Below, piece by piece: positions 26,026 to 35,313 of a stretch of 64,000 nt of DNA. The DNA is from Flavobacteriales bacterium (lineage in GTDB: Bacteria > Bacteroidota > Bacteroidia > Flavobacteriales_F > PHOS-HE28). The stretch is from assembly GCA_016703005.1 (NCBI GenBank), contig JADJCX010000006.1:1-64000 (forward strand), in the 5' to 3' direction. The position numbers and the translations under genes are program-made. Below the pieces are notes generated by a model. It did not search any database. It was not told where the DNA came from and was given only the letters and a program-made list of their open reading frames with translations. Each line of letters starts with the position of its first letter. The stretch's first letter is position 1.

Positions 26026-27006
26026 TCATTTCCAATGTTGCTGGTACCAAGGCACCGCACGTTCCATACCTGCGCGCAGGTCGTAACCGGCTTTGAAGCC
26101 GAGTATTTCTTCGGCGAGAGAAGTATCCGCTAGTGAATCGCGCACATCCCCAGGCCGTTCCGCAACATGCTCTATCGGCACCTGGGCAATGGCTGGATCG
26201 GCAAGTGCCAAGCCGTCACGCAGTGCATGCACCACATCGAGCAATGCGAAGCGTTCACCGCAGGCCACGTTGAACACCCGGCCGAATGCTTCCTGGTGCG
26301 TGCAATGCATGCCAGCCATCATGGCTTGAACCGCGTTGCCCACGTACGTAAAGTCACGGCTCTGCTGACCATCGCCATGGATCTGCGGGGCCTCATGCCG
26401 TAAGAAGCGCAAGATGAATTTCGGTATCGCGGCTGCGTAGGCGCCGTTCGGGTCCTGCCGCTCGCCGAAGACGTTGAAGAAGCGCAGGCCGATCACCTGA
26501 AGTGAGAACATGTGGTGGTACATCCACGCGTACTGCTCGTCCATCAGCTTGGTAACGGCGTACGGTGAAAGTGGCCTTCCCTCCTCACCTTCCCGCTTGG
26601 GCAGCGTCGTGCTGTCCCCATAAACGCTGCTGCTACTGGCATACACCAGCCGCACATTGCCATTGTGCCGGCATGCTTCAAGCACATTCAGAAACCCATG
26701 CAGGTTCGCCGCTTCGCTCGCCAGCGGATCATCGATACTGCGCGGCACGCTGCCGAGTGCCGCTAAGTGCAGCACAGCATCGGCACCACCGACCGCTTGC
26801 GAGACGCTCGCCCCATCACGGATATCCGACTCAACGAAACTGAATCCGGCATTGGCCGAATGATGAGCAACGTTCTCTCGCTTGCCGGTTGCCAGATTGT
26901 CGAAACAGCGAACGTGATGACCAGCCTCCAGCAACGCATCGCACAGGTGCGAGCCGATGAAGCCCGCGCCGCCGGTCACTAGGATCGTTTTGCTCGCTGA
27001 TGGCAT
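26026..27006 (-). CDS. NAD-dependent epimerase/dehydratase (UDP-sugar epimerase type)
   Basis: An extended short-chain dehydrogenase of 326 residues if started at the ATG at 27006 (another ATG lies at 27018). Visible are the NAD motif TGGAGFIGSHL near residues 10-20, LHLAALGSVPRSIDDP, the catalytic Ser in YASSSSVYGD, and Tyr and Lys in SPYAVTKLMDEQY. The motif set fits UDP-glucose/UDP-GlcNAc 4-epimerases or related sugar-nucleotide enzymes (LRFFNVFGERQDPNGAYAA). It would feed polysaccharide or glycan synthesis, but the substrate is not determined. It lies 67 bases after rny on the same strand. Confidence 0.87.
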   Translation of the reverse strand: MPSASKTILVTGGAGFIGSHLCDALLEAGHHVRCFDNLATGKRENVAHHSANAGFSFVESDIRDGASVSQAVGGADAVLHLAALGSVPRSIDDPLASEAANLHGFLNVLEACRHNGNVRLVYASSSSVYGDSTTLPKREGEEGRPLSPYAVTKLMDEQYAWMYHHMFSLQVIGLRFFNVFGERQDPNGAYAAAIPKFILRFLRHEAPQIHGDGQQSRDFTYVGNAVQAMMAGMHCTHQEAFGRVFNVACGERFALLDVVHALRDGLALADPAIAQVPIEHVAERPGDVRDSLADTSLAEEILGFKAGYDLRAGMERAVPWYQQHWK

Positions 27007-27073
27007 GACGATGATCATCGAACGCGAGCCACAGAAGCGTAGCCTCTGATCGAAGTAATGGCGCTTTGTGCCA

Positions 27074-28643
27074 TTATTTCGCTACGGCCACCGAACGCTT
27101 CTCCCGTATCACCGTCACTCTGACTTGTCCGGGATAGGTCATCTCATTCTGGATGCGATCCGCCAACTGCATGCTGATCTCATCGGCTTGGGCGTCGGTC
27201 ACCTTATCGCTTTCCACCATAACGCGCAGTTCACGACCTGCTTGAATGGCGTACGCTTTGTTCACGCCCTGGAAACTCAGTGCCGGATCCTCCATGTCGC
27301 GGAGACGCTTAATGTAGGCTTCCACCATCTCGCGCCGCGCACCAGGACGTGCACCGCTGATGGCATCGCACACTTGAACGATCGGACTGATCAACGTGGT
27401 CATTTCGATCTCGTCGTGGTGCGCACCGATGGCATTCACCACATCGGGCTTCTCGCCATACTTCTCGGCCAGCTTCATGCCGAGGATGGCGTGTGGCAAT
27501 TCGGGTTCTTCATCGGGCACCTTGCCGATGTCGTGCAACAAGCCTGCGCGCTTGGCCACTTTCGGATTCAAACCGAGTTCAGCCGCCATGGTCGCGCACA
27601 GGTTCGCGGTTTCGCGACTGTGCATGAGCAGATTCTGGCCGTAGCTGCTGCGGTACTTCATGCGACCAACCATGCGGATCAGCTCAGGATGTAAGGCATG
27701 GATACCCATGTCAATGCATGTGCGCTTGCCGATCTCCACGATCTCTTCTTCCAAATGCTTCTTTGTCTTGGCCACCACTTCTTCGATGCGGGCTGGATGA
27801 ATACGACCGTCAACGACGAGTTGATGCAACGCTAACCGCGCCATTTCACGACGCACTGGATCGAAACAGCTGAGGATGATCGCCTCCGGAGTATCGTCCA
27901 CGATGATCTCCACCCCCGTCGCTTCTTCGAGCGTCCGGATGTTGCGCCCCTCCCGACCGATGATGCGGCCCTTCATTTCGTCGTTCTCGATCTTGAAAAC
28001 GCTAACGGCGTTTTCCACGCTGTGCTCCGTGGCTACTCGCTGGATGGTCTGGATCACGCATCTTCTTGGCCTGTTGGTTGGCCGTTAGTTTCGCCTCCTC
28101 GGCGATCTCGTTGATGATGGACATGGCCTTCGTGCGGGCCTCGTCCTTCAAGCTGTCCATTAGTTGCGTGCGGGCTTCATCAGCACTCAGGTTGCTGGCT
28201 TGCTCCAGGACCGACACCTGTTTCTGGTGAAGCTTCTCCACTTCTTCCTGCTTCCGTTTGAGGCCTTCCGCTTGACGTTGGGCATCGGCGACCGCGTTCT
28301 CCGCTTCCTTCTCCTTGCGCGCCAGATCCTGCTGTTTGCGAGCAAAATCGCCTTGCTGCTGTTTCAGGTTGTTCGTGCCTTGGAGCAGGCGCTGTTCCTT
28401 GTCGCGGACGTCCTTTTCGCGATCACGTACCTGCTTCTCGTGTTCTTCCTTCAGCTGAAGGAACTTCTCCTTGGCCTGGATCATGCGTTCGTTCTTGACG
28501 GATTCGGCCTTGGCCTTGGCCTCCTCCAACATAGCGTTGCCCCGCTTTTTCATCATGGCGTTGAGCAACATGTAGATGGCACCACCACCGATCAATAGCC
28601 CGGCTAGCGCTCCTATAAGTAGACTGACGATGTTGAATTCCAT
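27074..28643 (-). CDS. rny: Ribonuclease Y, frameshifted
   Basis: Rny is a membrane-anchored endoribonuclease that starts mRNA decay. The N-terminus has one span (VSLLIGALAGLLIGGGAIYMLL), then a long coiled coil rich in Gln, Lys and Glu (about 35-190), a KH domain (KGRIIGREGRNIRTLEEATG) and an HD domain with HSRETANLC and LLHDIGKVPDEE. The frame breaks near 28057-28059: KLTANQQAKKM continues in the wrong frame, while the other frame gives VIQTIQRVATEH. One extra G (ATGCGTG for ATCGTG) explains it. Rejoined length is about 523 residues, normal for the family. zapA lies 55 bases upstream on the same strand. Confidence 0.94.
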
Positions 28644-28698
28644 TGTTCCGTGTTTTTTACGCGGACCAAGGAGGGCCTCCGGCGGCGCAGCGAAGAAG

Positions 28699-28983
28699 TC
28701 AGGACGGAGATGTGCTGCCCAGCAAACCCTCCAACTTGGCCAGTTCGGCCAACAGCGGGGTTTGATCGTGATGTCCCGTGCTGTTGAGCGCGCGGGTTGT
28801 CACTTCCAAGGCGGCCATTGCCAAAAGGTCCTGCTTATCCGTGGTTGGATAATTTTGGTGCAATCGGGCAATGCTCTCGTTGATGTCCTTGACGGCCTGG
28901 CGGATGTTGGCCTCCTCCTCGTGCGCAATGCTGAGGGGGTAGGCGCGTCCCGCGATCTCGATCCGTATGGAGTGCTCTTCCAT
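28699..28983 (-). CDS. zapA: Cell division protein ZapA
   Basis: ZapA binds and bundles FtsZ filaments at mid-cell. The 94 residues show the globular N-terminal domain (IRIEIAGRAYPLSIAHEEE) followed by a helix/coiled coil (IRQAVKDINESIARLHQNY, DLLAMAALEVTTRAL), as in the family. The gene lies between a small coiled-coil gene upstream (17 bases) and rny downstream, a neighbourhood I recognise from Bacteroidota genomes. The match is by short motifs, so moderate-high certainty. Confidence 0.85.
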   Translation of the reverse strand: MEEHSIRIEIAGRAYPLSIAHEEEANIRQAVKDINESIARLHQNYPTTDKQDLLAMAALEVTTRALNSTGHHDQTPLLAELAKLEGLLGSTSPS

Positions 28984-29000
28984 GTTCGTGCTACCGCTAC

Positions 29001-29285
29001 TCAGCCACTTATCAGCGCCAAACAGCGATCGATCTCGCTCACCAGTTCGTCGATCCTTTCTTTCGCTTGCGGTGGCACGTCCTTCTGTTTGGACTGCACC
29101 GTTCGGAGGACCTCGTTCTCTTGTTCCAGTTCCGTTACCCGTTTGCTCAGCACTTCGTTCGTGCGACGTTGTGTACCAAGGTCTTCCTCGGCACGGGCAT
29201 GGCGCTGGCGCAGCTGCTCATGCTCCTTGACCAGCGTAGCTACCTTGAAGGTGGCCTGCTGGAGACGTTCTATCGCTTCGGTCAT
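29001..29285 (-). CDS. Small coiled-coil protein upstream of zapA
   Basis: The 94-residue protein, started at the ATG at 29285, is almost entirely coiled coil: AIERLQQATFKVATLVKEHE, LRQRHARAEEDLGTQRRT, EVLSKRVTELEQENEVL, ending with ERIDELVSEIDRCLALI. No signal peptide or membrane span is visible. Position directly before zapA suggests a divisome role similar in spirit to ZapB, but this is inference from context and shape. A perfect -7 box TATGTTTG lies 34 bases upstream, so this is the first gene of the coiled coil-zapA-rny run. Confidence 0.75.
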   Translation of the reverse strand: MTEAIERLQQATFKVATLVKEHEQLRQRHARAEEDLGTQRRTNEVLSKRVTELEQENEVLRTVQSKQKDVPPQAKERIDELVSEIDRCLALISG

Positions 29286-29319
29286 CGTTACCGGACCAAC
29301 AGAATTCCATGGTCCGTCG

Positions 29320-29327
29320 CAAACATA
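29320..29327 (-). promoter_or_regulatory. Predicted -7 promoter box (TATGTTTG) of the zapA-rny operon
   Basis: TATGTTTG on the minus strand matches TAnnTTTG at every fixed position and lies 34 bases before the ATG at 29285. Confidence 0.6.
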
Positions 29328-29472
29328 ACCATCCATGGACGGGCGGAGCCTCACCCAGTGCCGACGCACTGTACACGGCATGGTGTTGAAGGGGTAGTTC
29401 GAACCTCATCGCTCGACATGTTCCACTGGAATAGCTTGCACCCATGGCAGTCCAAAATTTTCATTAGTCATT

Positions 29473-31194
29473 TTGATAGAGACCAAACGCCTTAACTCTC
29501 TGGTATACAGTCTTTCGATTTTCACATCGATAGCTGCGCAAACCTCCCCGTCGGTGTATTCCATGAAACCGCCTCTGGACATTCCCTTGCTCCTCTCGGG
29601 CAACTTCATGGAACTCCGTAGCGACCATTTCCATAGCGGGCTGGACATCAAAACCAACGGTGTGGAAGGTCTGCCGGTGCGCGCGGTGAAGGATGGGTAC
29701 GTGGCGCGCATCAAAGTGAGCCCCTGGGGCTACGGTAAGGCGCTCTATCTGCAGCATCCCGACGGCACCACCACGGTGTATGGGCATTTGCAACGCTATG
29801 CCCCGGCCATCGCGGAACATGCGTTGGATGCGCAATACGCGGCCAACGATTTTGCCATCGATATCTATCCGGAACGCGATCGATTGCTTGTGAATCAAGG
29901 CGATGTGATCGCTTGGAGCGGCAACAGCGGGGGCAGCAACGGGGCCCACCTGCATTTCGAAGTGCGAAACACCGATCAGCATGCCCTGGATCCGGAGGCA
30001 TTCGGCATTGAGTTGGCCGACAACTTGCCTCCGGAACTTCGAGGTGTGCGGATCTATCCCTTGGAAGGTGGCGCGAACGCCATGCCCTACCCCGGTAGCG
30101 CGAAAGGATTCGCGCTGGAAAAAGGCACTGCGGGATACAGGTTGAAACAGGATAGCATTGCTGCCTTCGGTACGGTCGGGTTCGCCCTGCATGTGATCGA
30201 TAAGTATAATGGTACCGATAACCTCTGCGGTCCCCGCAAACTGGACCTGTTCGTTGACAACGTGCCGGCCTTCAGCGTCGACCTGGACCATGTTGACTTC
30301 AGCCTACAACGCTATTGCAATGCACATGCTGACTATGCCCTGCACAGGGAGCAGGATATGCACTACCACCGCCTGTACAAACTGGCCAACAACAAGCTTG
30401 ACTTGTACGGCAACGAACCCCTGCAAGGCCGCGTAGCGACAACTCCGGGAAAGAACCAACGGATACGCATGGTAGCCACCGATGCCAATGGCAACCGATC
30501 GGAACTGAGCTTCATTCTTCACGGTGTATCGGCCAAGGACGCAGCCGCATGGCCCCAGCCAGCCCTCAGTGGCACCCACATGGAACAAGGGACCGAGAAC
30601 CAGTACTCCGCTGACGGCATCCGTTTCAAATTACCCATCAATGCGCTCTACGAAAACCTCGACTTTCACTACTCAACGAAACCAAGGTCCGCGAACGCCT
30701 TCAGCAACGTGCACGTGTTACACGATAAGCTGACACCGATCCACGTCGCGGCAACATTGAGCATTCGCCCGGACAGTCTACCCGCAACGCTGAGGTCAAA
30801 AGCCCTGATCCTGCGTTTGGAAGCGAACGGCAAGCACGCTGCCGTGGGCGGCACTTGGGAGAACGGCTGGGTGCGGACCACCGTCAAGAGCTTCGGCAAC
30901 TACTGCGTCATGGTGGACACCATTGCGCCCAAGATCACACCGATCGGTTTGAAGGCTAGCATGAGAGGAAGGACCGGCTTTGCGCTGCGGGTCGCTGACA
31001 ACTTGAGCGGCGTGGAAAAGTGGCATGCGACGCTTGATGGGAAATGGATCCTGATGGACTATGACCCGAAGAACAAGAACCTCTCACACGCCTTTGATAA
31101 GTATACCAATGTACCGGGCGTCCACACCTTCAAGATCGACGTGCAGGACGAACGCGGGAATTTGAGCAGCTATTCGTTCACCTTCACACGATGA
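29473..31194 (+). CDS. Secreted M23 (LytM-type) metallopeptidase, probable TTG start
   Basis: A zinc endopeptidase that likely cuts peptidoglycan cross-links. The start at TTG 29473 gives a signal-type sequence (KRLNSLVYSLSIFTSIAA) before QTSPS. The M23 domain follows at residues about 35-180: the zinc ligands His and Asp in SDHFHSGLDIKTNG, GYVARIKVSPWGYGKALYLQH, TTTVYGHL, and the third ligand in AHLHFEVRNTD. The remaining 390 residues are Ig-like (for example KNQRIRMVATDANGNRSEL and IDVQDERGNLSSYSFTF). Domain order and length fit Bacteroidota M23 proteins. The downstream glycerophosphodiesterase gene overlaps the stop by four bases. Confidence 0.87.
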   Translation: MIETKRLNSLVYSLSIFTSIAAQTSPSVYSMKPPLDIPLLLSGNFMELRSDHFHSGLDIKTNGVEGLPVRAVKDGYVARIKVSPWGYGKALYLQHPDGTTTVYGHLQRYAPAIAEHALDAQYAANDFAIDIYPERDRLLVNQGDVIAWSGNSGGSNGAHLHFEVRNTDQHALDPEAFGIELADNLPPELRGVRIYPLEGGANAMPYPGSAKGFALEKGTAGYRLKQDSIAAFGTVGFALHVIDKYNGTDNLCGPRKLDLFVDNVPAFSVDLDHVDFSLQRYCNAHADYALHREQDMHYHRLYKLANNKLDLYGNEPLQGRVATTPGKNQRIRMVATDANGNRSELSFILHGVSAKDAAAWPQPALSGTHMEQGTENQYSADGIRFKLPINALYENLDFHYSTKPRSANAFSNVHVLHDKLTPIHVAATLSIRPDSLPATLRSKALILRLEANGKHAAVGGTWENGWVRTTVKSFGNYCVMVDTIAPKITPIGLKASMRGRTGFALRVADNLSGVEKWHATLDGKWILMDYDPKNKNLSHAFDKYTNVPGVHTFKIDVQDERGNLSSYSFTFTR

Positions 31195-31949
31195 AATGGA
31201 CGCGGCTCTTTGCGCTGTTCGCGATCGGTTGTGCAGTGGCACCCCGAACTCCGCCGCACGGCACGCGCACCGTCGGTCATGGCGGCATGGGGCCTGATCA
31301 CGACATGCCGATGAACACGCTGAGAGCGGTGAGCGCTGGCCTCGCCAGCGGCCGCAACGGCGTGGAGGTGGATGTGCAAATGACCAGCGATGGAATATTG
31401 GTATGCTACCACGCTCAGGATCTGAGCGAATTGACCAACTGTACCGGTTTGGTGAACGCCCACACGTGGGCGGAGATCGAACCGTGCGCCTATTCGGAGG
31501 GTGAACGCCGATCGTTGGTATCACCATTGGACTCCGTGCTGTTCATGGTCGGAAAGTCCGGACGCGAGGTGCTCATTCTTGATTGCAAGCTGTTCGCACA
31601 TGGAGATTGGCAGGCATATCTCGATCGTTTTGCCATGGCTTTGTCTTTCAACAAGACACATTTTGGCCGCATACCCGAATTGAACGTGGAGTGCCAAGTG
31701 ACCGAATTCCTTGACCGTGTGAAGCACTTGTCATCGGATAAACGAGTGTTCCTCTACGCAACGGAACCCGAGAGCGGATCAGCCACCGCAATGGCCAAAG
31801 GCTATGATGGCATCACCATCAGCAACGACCTCATCACCGCAGCGCAGGTGGAACAGGCACAGGACGTTGGGCTGCAAGTAGCGCTCTTCGGCATCGATGC
31901 GTTTTTCAACCCACCGCCCAGCAAGAACAACGGGCCAGCGGCACCGTGA
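31191..31949 (+). CDS. Glycerophosphodiester phosphodiesterase-like protein, 3' end disrupted
   Basis: The N-terminus has a short hydrophobic signal ending in a possible lipobox (LFALFAIGC), so it may be a lipoprotein. The motif order VGHGGMG, MPMNTLRAVSAGLASG, NGVEVDVQMTSDGILVCYHAQDL matches the family's HRG, PENT and E-x-DV-x-T-x-D-x-H-D segments that bind metal and phosphate. Later lines (VLILDCKL, YDGITISNDLITAAQVEQAQ, GLQVALFGIDA) also fit. The last residues FFNPPPSKNNGPAAP are not family-like: they are the antisense of the convergent DUF1501 gene. About 20-30 native residues are missing beyond a junction near 31905. It is coupled to the M23 gene by an ATGA overlap. Confidence 0.75.
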   Translation: MKWTRLFALFAIGCAVAPRTPPHGTRTVGHGGMGPDHDMPMNTLRAVSAGLASGRNGVEVDVQMTSDGILVCYHAQDLSELTNCTGLVNAHTWAEIEPCAYSEGERRSLVSPLDSVLFMVGKSGREVLILDCKLFAHGDWQAYLDRFAMALSFNKTHFGRIPELNVECQVTEFLDRVKHLSSDKRVFLYATEPESGSATAMAKGYDGITISNDLITAAQVEQAQDVGLQVALFGIDAFFNPPPSKNNGPAAP

Positions 31950-32911
31950 TCGGTTCCATTGCTGGCGTTCTGTTTCACCCGCCTTCCGAACTCACTGAAG
32001 ACCATTACCAGAGTACTGTCCAATTCGCCGGCAGCCTTCAGGTCCTTGATGAATGCAAGCAGGTTGTCACCCAACGTCCTCAATAGTCGTTCGTGCCGCT
32101 GTAGCTGGTTGCTGTGCGTGTCGAAGCCGGAAAAGCTCACGTAATACGCACGGGTGTCGAGGCCGCTTTTGATGAAGTTGGCAACCGTGCGCAATTGCTT
32201 ACCCAATTCATCTTTCGCATAGCCCGCAATCGGCTCCGAAGGCTTCAACTTCTCCTTCACATAGGCCGCACTTTGATACGTTTCGGCCATCGTGTTGTAG
32301 AGGTATGCGGCGGTCTTGTGTTGGTGTTCCCCATGCTCAGCCAGCTGGGCGAAGAACGGTTCGCGCGTGCTGCGGTAAAACCGTCCAACATCGCTCAGGG
32401 CGATAGCCTTCATTCGTTCTCCTTTGTTGGCAAGCGTGAGCGCGGGACCGACTTCGAGCACATGGTGCGGGGCTGTGCAGTGATCCTCCAAGTATCGCCC
32501 GAGCCAACCGGTTTCCAGATACTCGCTGCTGGTGCTGGCCGTGTGCCAGATATCCAAGGAACGAAAGTGGCTCCGGTCCGGGTCCGGGTAGCCGACACCT
32601 TGCACAATGCTCACAAGGCTTTCATCGAAGAGAGCGCGGAGCCCCACCAGGCCAGGATTCAATCCTATATCGTCCGACAACAATAGCGCGCGGTCCTTCG
32701 ACAGTGCGAGCGACCTGCGGCTGGCCGTGTACACATCATGACGAAAGGGAACAACCGTATTCAGGCCATCGTTGCCGCCGCTCAGTTGCAGCACCACCAA
32801 CCGCCGCTGACCGCCGGGCAGCGTGGTGCCCACCGCCTTGAGAAAGGACGGCAGCAGCCACACGGTACTCACCAATGCGCTCTGTTGCAGAAAGCGGCGG
32901 CGTGTTGTCAT
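31802..32911 (-). CDS. DUF1501 protein (secreted sulfatase-like fold), 3' end disrupted
   Basis: The protein begins MTTRRRFLQQSALVSTVWLLP, a twin-arginine-like leader, then LVVLQLSGGNDGLNTVVP, a DUF1501 hallmark, SIVQGVGYPDPDRSHFRSLDIW, YYVSFSGFDTHSNQ and VMVFSEFGRRVKQN. The family block HGAAGPLFLLGGGLK is present, but from there (about 31905) the frame runs through the antisense of the glycerophosphodiesterase gene. The usual 60-100 final residues are gone. Genuine coding is therefore about 31905-32911. It follows the DUF1800 gene by two bases, the standard pair. The pair's substrate and role are unknown. Confidence 0.8.
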   Translation of the reverse strand: MTTRRRFLQQSALVSTVWLLPSFLKAVGTTLPGGQRRLVVLQLSGGNDGLNTVVPFRHDVYTASRRSLALSKDRALLLSDDIGLNPGLVGLRALFDESLVSIVQGVGYPDPDRSHFRSLDIWHTASTSSEYLETGWLGRYLEDHCTAPHHVLEVGPALTLANKGERMKAIALSDVGRFYRSTREPFFAQLAEHGEHQHKTAAYLYNTMAETYQSAAYVKEKLKPSEPIAGYAKDELGKQLRTVANFIKSGLDTRAYYVSFSGFDTHSNQLQRHERLLRTLGDNLLAFIKDLKAAGELDSTLVMVFSEFGRRVKQNASNGTDHGAAGPLFLLGGGLKNASMPKSATCSPTSCACSTCAAVMRSLLMVMPS

Positions 32912-32913
32912 GG

Positions 32914-34335
32914 TCAGCAGAGTTGGTATTCGGGCGAAGAGAGCACCTGGAGCACACGATCGAAAACGGATCCCTGACCCGCCGGTGAAATGGATGAACG
33001 CAGCGCTTGCGAAGGTGGAATGGCCAGCAGCGCTTCGCACAATCCGTCATTGCTCATTTCCTTAGGCAGCCCGAAAACGAACTGCTCTTTATCGCTTGCG
33101 GTGCGCAGCACGCGCCCCTTGCCATCCCGCTGAGGTTGATCGCCCTGTGCATCCATCATCATGGCCGCGTCAAGACCTTCGGGGTCGCTACCGTCCGGTT
33201 CCCATTCGAGCGCGCCGTTGTTCAACAGCACACTGGGCATCCGCAATCGAAGTTGTAGGCTGTTGCTGTCGATCCATGCTTTGCCTTCTGCCCAACCCGC
33301 AACGTTGGGCGGGAAGAAGAGGACCTGGCCAAGTGCCCTTTGCAAGGCGATCCGTTGGTCGGGTAGTTCATACACGATGTTGAAGAGGTGGTCCAAACCC
33401 GCAAGTAGTTCAACGGGGTTCTTGATCCGCGCGCCGAGGTTCCGTTCCTGAGCGAAGTGCTCGCTCGTGAACAGGAACCGCATAAGGTCTTCGATGTCGT
33501 AGCCGCTGCCGAAGAACCGCTTGGCCATGATCCCAACAAAGGCCTCATCCACCTCTGGTTGCACGAACCACCGATAGATCTTACGGCTGATGAACGCCGC
33601 GGTGCGTTCATCGTCCAGCAGGAAGCCGAGGATATCATCCCCATCCCAACGCCCGGTGTGGCCCCGGAAGGTCTTCTCCCCGAAGTCATGCTGTTCCTCG
33701 TTGAAAACGAACTCACCCGTTTCGAGCCTGAAACTCCAGCCCGTAAAGGCGCGCGCGCTCTCCCTGATATCCGGTTCGGTGTAATTCCCCCTGCCGATGG
33801 TGAAGAGTTCCATGACCTCTCGGGCGAAATTCTCGTTGGGGGCCCCTCTCCTGTTCTGGTGATTGTCCAGAAATTCGAGCATGGCAGGACTTCGGCTCAC
33901 CCCCCGCAACAAGGCACCGAAATTCCCAAGTGCATGCTGGCGCAGAACATTGTTGAGTTGCTGAGTGCTCAACCCCCATTTGCTCCGGCAAGCAAAGTGC
34001 CCGTGCCAGAACAAAGTCATCTTCTCTCGAAGTATGCCCGCGTTACCTGAAAGTCGCTGCATCCACTCCACATTCAGCTCGGCGGTGTTGTTGCGCTGCT
34101 CCCGCCGGAAGGCCCGCTGGTCCTTCTCGCTCATGGCACGGTACTGCTTCAGCGTTGCAACACGCTGCGCCGTTTCCAGTGGCTTCCATTCAGCGCTGCC
34201 GGCGAAAAGGTCTTCCACGATCCCGGAAAACGGCTGCTGCTCCAGTGCCGCCAACTGCGAAGGTGAAATACCCATGGCCGCCCGCCCGTACAGGAGCTTT
34301 ATGCGTTGCCGATGATCCAGTGCCGTGGTTCCCAT
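32914..34335 (-). CDS. DUF1800 family protein
   Basis: The 473-residue protein has the family blocks RIKLLYGRAAMGISPSQL, KMTLFWHGHFAC, NFARELF-equivalent NENFAREVMELFTIGRGNYTE split across the NFxREVMELFxxG motif, ARAFTGWSF, RFFGSGYDIEDLMRFLFTS and a C-terminal FFPPNVAGWAEGKAWIDS. These define DUF1800, a family nearly always transcribed just ahead of a DUF1501 gene, as here. No signal peptide is obvious. Function is unknown; an exported, polymer-related role is sometimes assumed from the partner's leader. A near-consensus box CATCTTTG lies just upstream of the start. Confidence 0.88.
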   Translation of the reverse strand: MGTTALDHRQRIKLLYGRAAMGISPSQLAALEQQPFSGIVEDLFAGSAEWKPLETAQRVATLKQYRAMSEKDQRAFRREQRNNTAELNVEWMQRLSGNAGILREKMTLFWHGHFACRSKWGLSTQQLNNVLRQHALGNFGALLRGVSRSPAMLEFLDNHQNRRGAPNENFAREVMELFTIGRGNYTEPDIRESARAFTGWSFRLETGEFVFNEEQHDFGEKTFRGHTGRWDGDDILGFLLDDERTAAFISRKIYRWFVQPEVDEAFVGIMAKRFFGSGYDIEDLMRFLFTSEHFAQERNLGARIKNPVELLAGLDHLFNIVYELPDQRIALQRALGQVLFFPPNVAGWAEGKAWIDSNSLQLRLRMPSVLLNNGALEWEPDGSDPEGLDAAMMMDAQGDQPQRDGKGRVLRTASDKEQFVFGLPKEMSNDGLCEALLAIPPSQALRSSISPAGQGSVFDRVLQVLSSPEYQLC

Positions 34336-34548
34336 GTTGGGCTGTGACCAAAGATGGGGCCGGGGGTTGCAAGCGTGCGCGCGGTTCCAACTTCAAGGGT
34401 TCAGGTGCACGAGTGAACCACACTGCCGGAAAGTATTCCCGGTAGGTCCGCTCCGTACGCCAGCGGTCCGCATGCGGAGTGGGTCGACTATCACCCGCCA
34501 AAGACGGAAGCTTCCCTTGCCACCCACACGCCATTCCCTGCCGGATCC

Positions 34549-34556
34549 TACATTCG
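34549..34556 (+). promoter_or_regulatory. Predicted -7 promoter box (TACATTCG) of the TPR anchor gene
   Basis: TACATTCG lies 41 bases before the ATG at 34598, in the 262-base divergent gap between the DUF1800 gene and the TPR gene. The rest of that gap shows no gene. Confidence 0.5.
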
Positions 34557-34597
34557 CGGCCGCGTTCGCCGAATGGCGTTCGATAGACCAGCAGACC

Positions 34598-35276
34598 ATG
34601 GCCGATAACAAGCAGGATAAGGACCTCGACATCAGTGAGGTGTACACAAAGAGCGAACTCTTCATTGAGAAGAACAAGAAGCCATTGACCATTGCCGCGG
34701 TGGCATTGTTCGTTGGCGTGGCTGCCTTTGTCGGCTGGCGCCAATTCGTGGTGGGGCCCGCCATCAAGGATGCTGAAGAGAACGTGTGGAAGGCGCAGTA
34801 TTACTTCGAGATCGACAGCCTTGATCTGGCGATCAACGGTGATGGTCAATGGTTGGGCTTCGAAGCCATTGCCGATGAATATGGCAACACCCCTACAGGC
34901 GACTTGGCCCACAGCTACCTGGGTGCCATCTACATGAAACAGGAACAGTGGCAGATGGCCATTGATCATTACGAGGAGGCGGACCTGGGAGATGATGTGC
35001 TGCGCGTGATGGCCGTTGGCAACATTGGCGATTGTTACGTTGAAATGAATGAAATGGACAAGGCCGTGGGCCAGTTCGAAAAAGCCGCCGACATGGTGAA
35101 GAGCGACTTCACCAGTCCAATGTACCTGATGAAAGCCGGGATCCTTCACAAACAAGCCGGTAATTGGAAAGCGGCCGCAAAGGGCATTCCGGCGAGTGGC
35201 CAACGATTTCCCGCAGCACTCGGATGTGAATCAGGCCAAGAAGTACGCTGCTATGGCCGAGGCCATGGCGGGTTGA
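34598..35276 (+). CDS. Membrane-anchored tetratricopeptide protein, frameshifted near the end
   Basis: The N-terminus is cytosolic and charged (MADNKQDKDLDISEVYTKSE), then one span (KPLTIAAVALFVGVAAFVGW), then TPR-like helices: VWKAQYYFEIDSLDLAING, GDLAHSYLGAIYMKQEQWQMA and VMAVGNIGDCYVEMNEMDKA. This layout resembles the YfgM/CcmG-type periplasmic TPR anchors (an ancillary SecYEG chaperone in E. coli). In the published frame NWKAAAK continues with a non-TPR tail; removing one G at about 35178-35180 gives AFRRVANDFPQHSD and ends at TGA 35274-35276. Length is then about 226. ribH follows after 37 bases. Confidence 0.78.
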
Positions 35277-35295
35277 CCGAGCCTTGCCATGCGGC

Positions 35296-35303
35296 TACAT
35301 TGG
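35296..35303 (+). promoter_or_regulatory. Possible -7 promoter box (TACATTGG) of ribH
   Basis: TACATTGG lies 10 bases before the ribH ATG, with TTGACC at 35273-35278 upstream at plausible spacing. The leader would be very short, so this is tentative. Confidence 0.35.
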
Positions 35304-35313
35304 CCGACCCATT

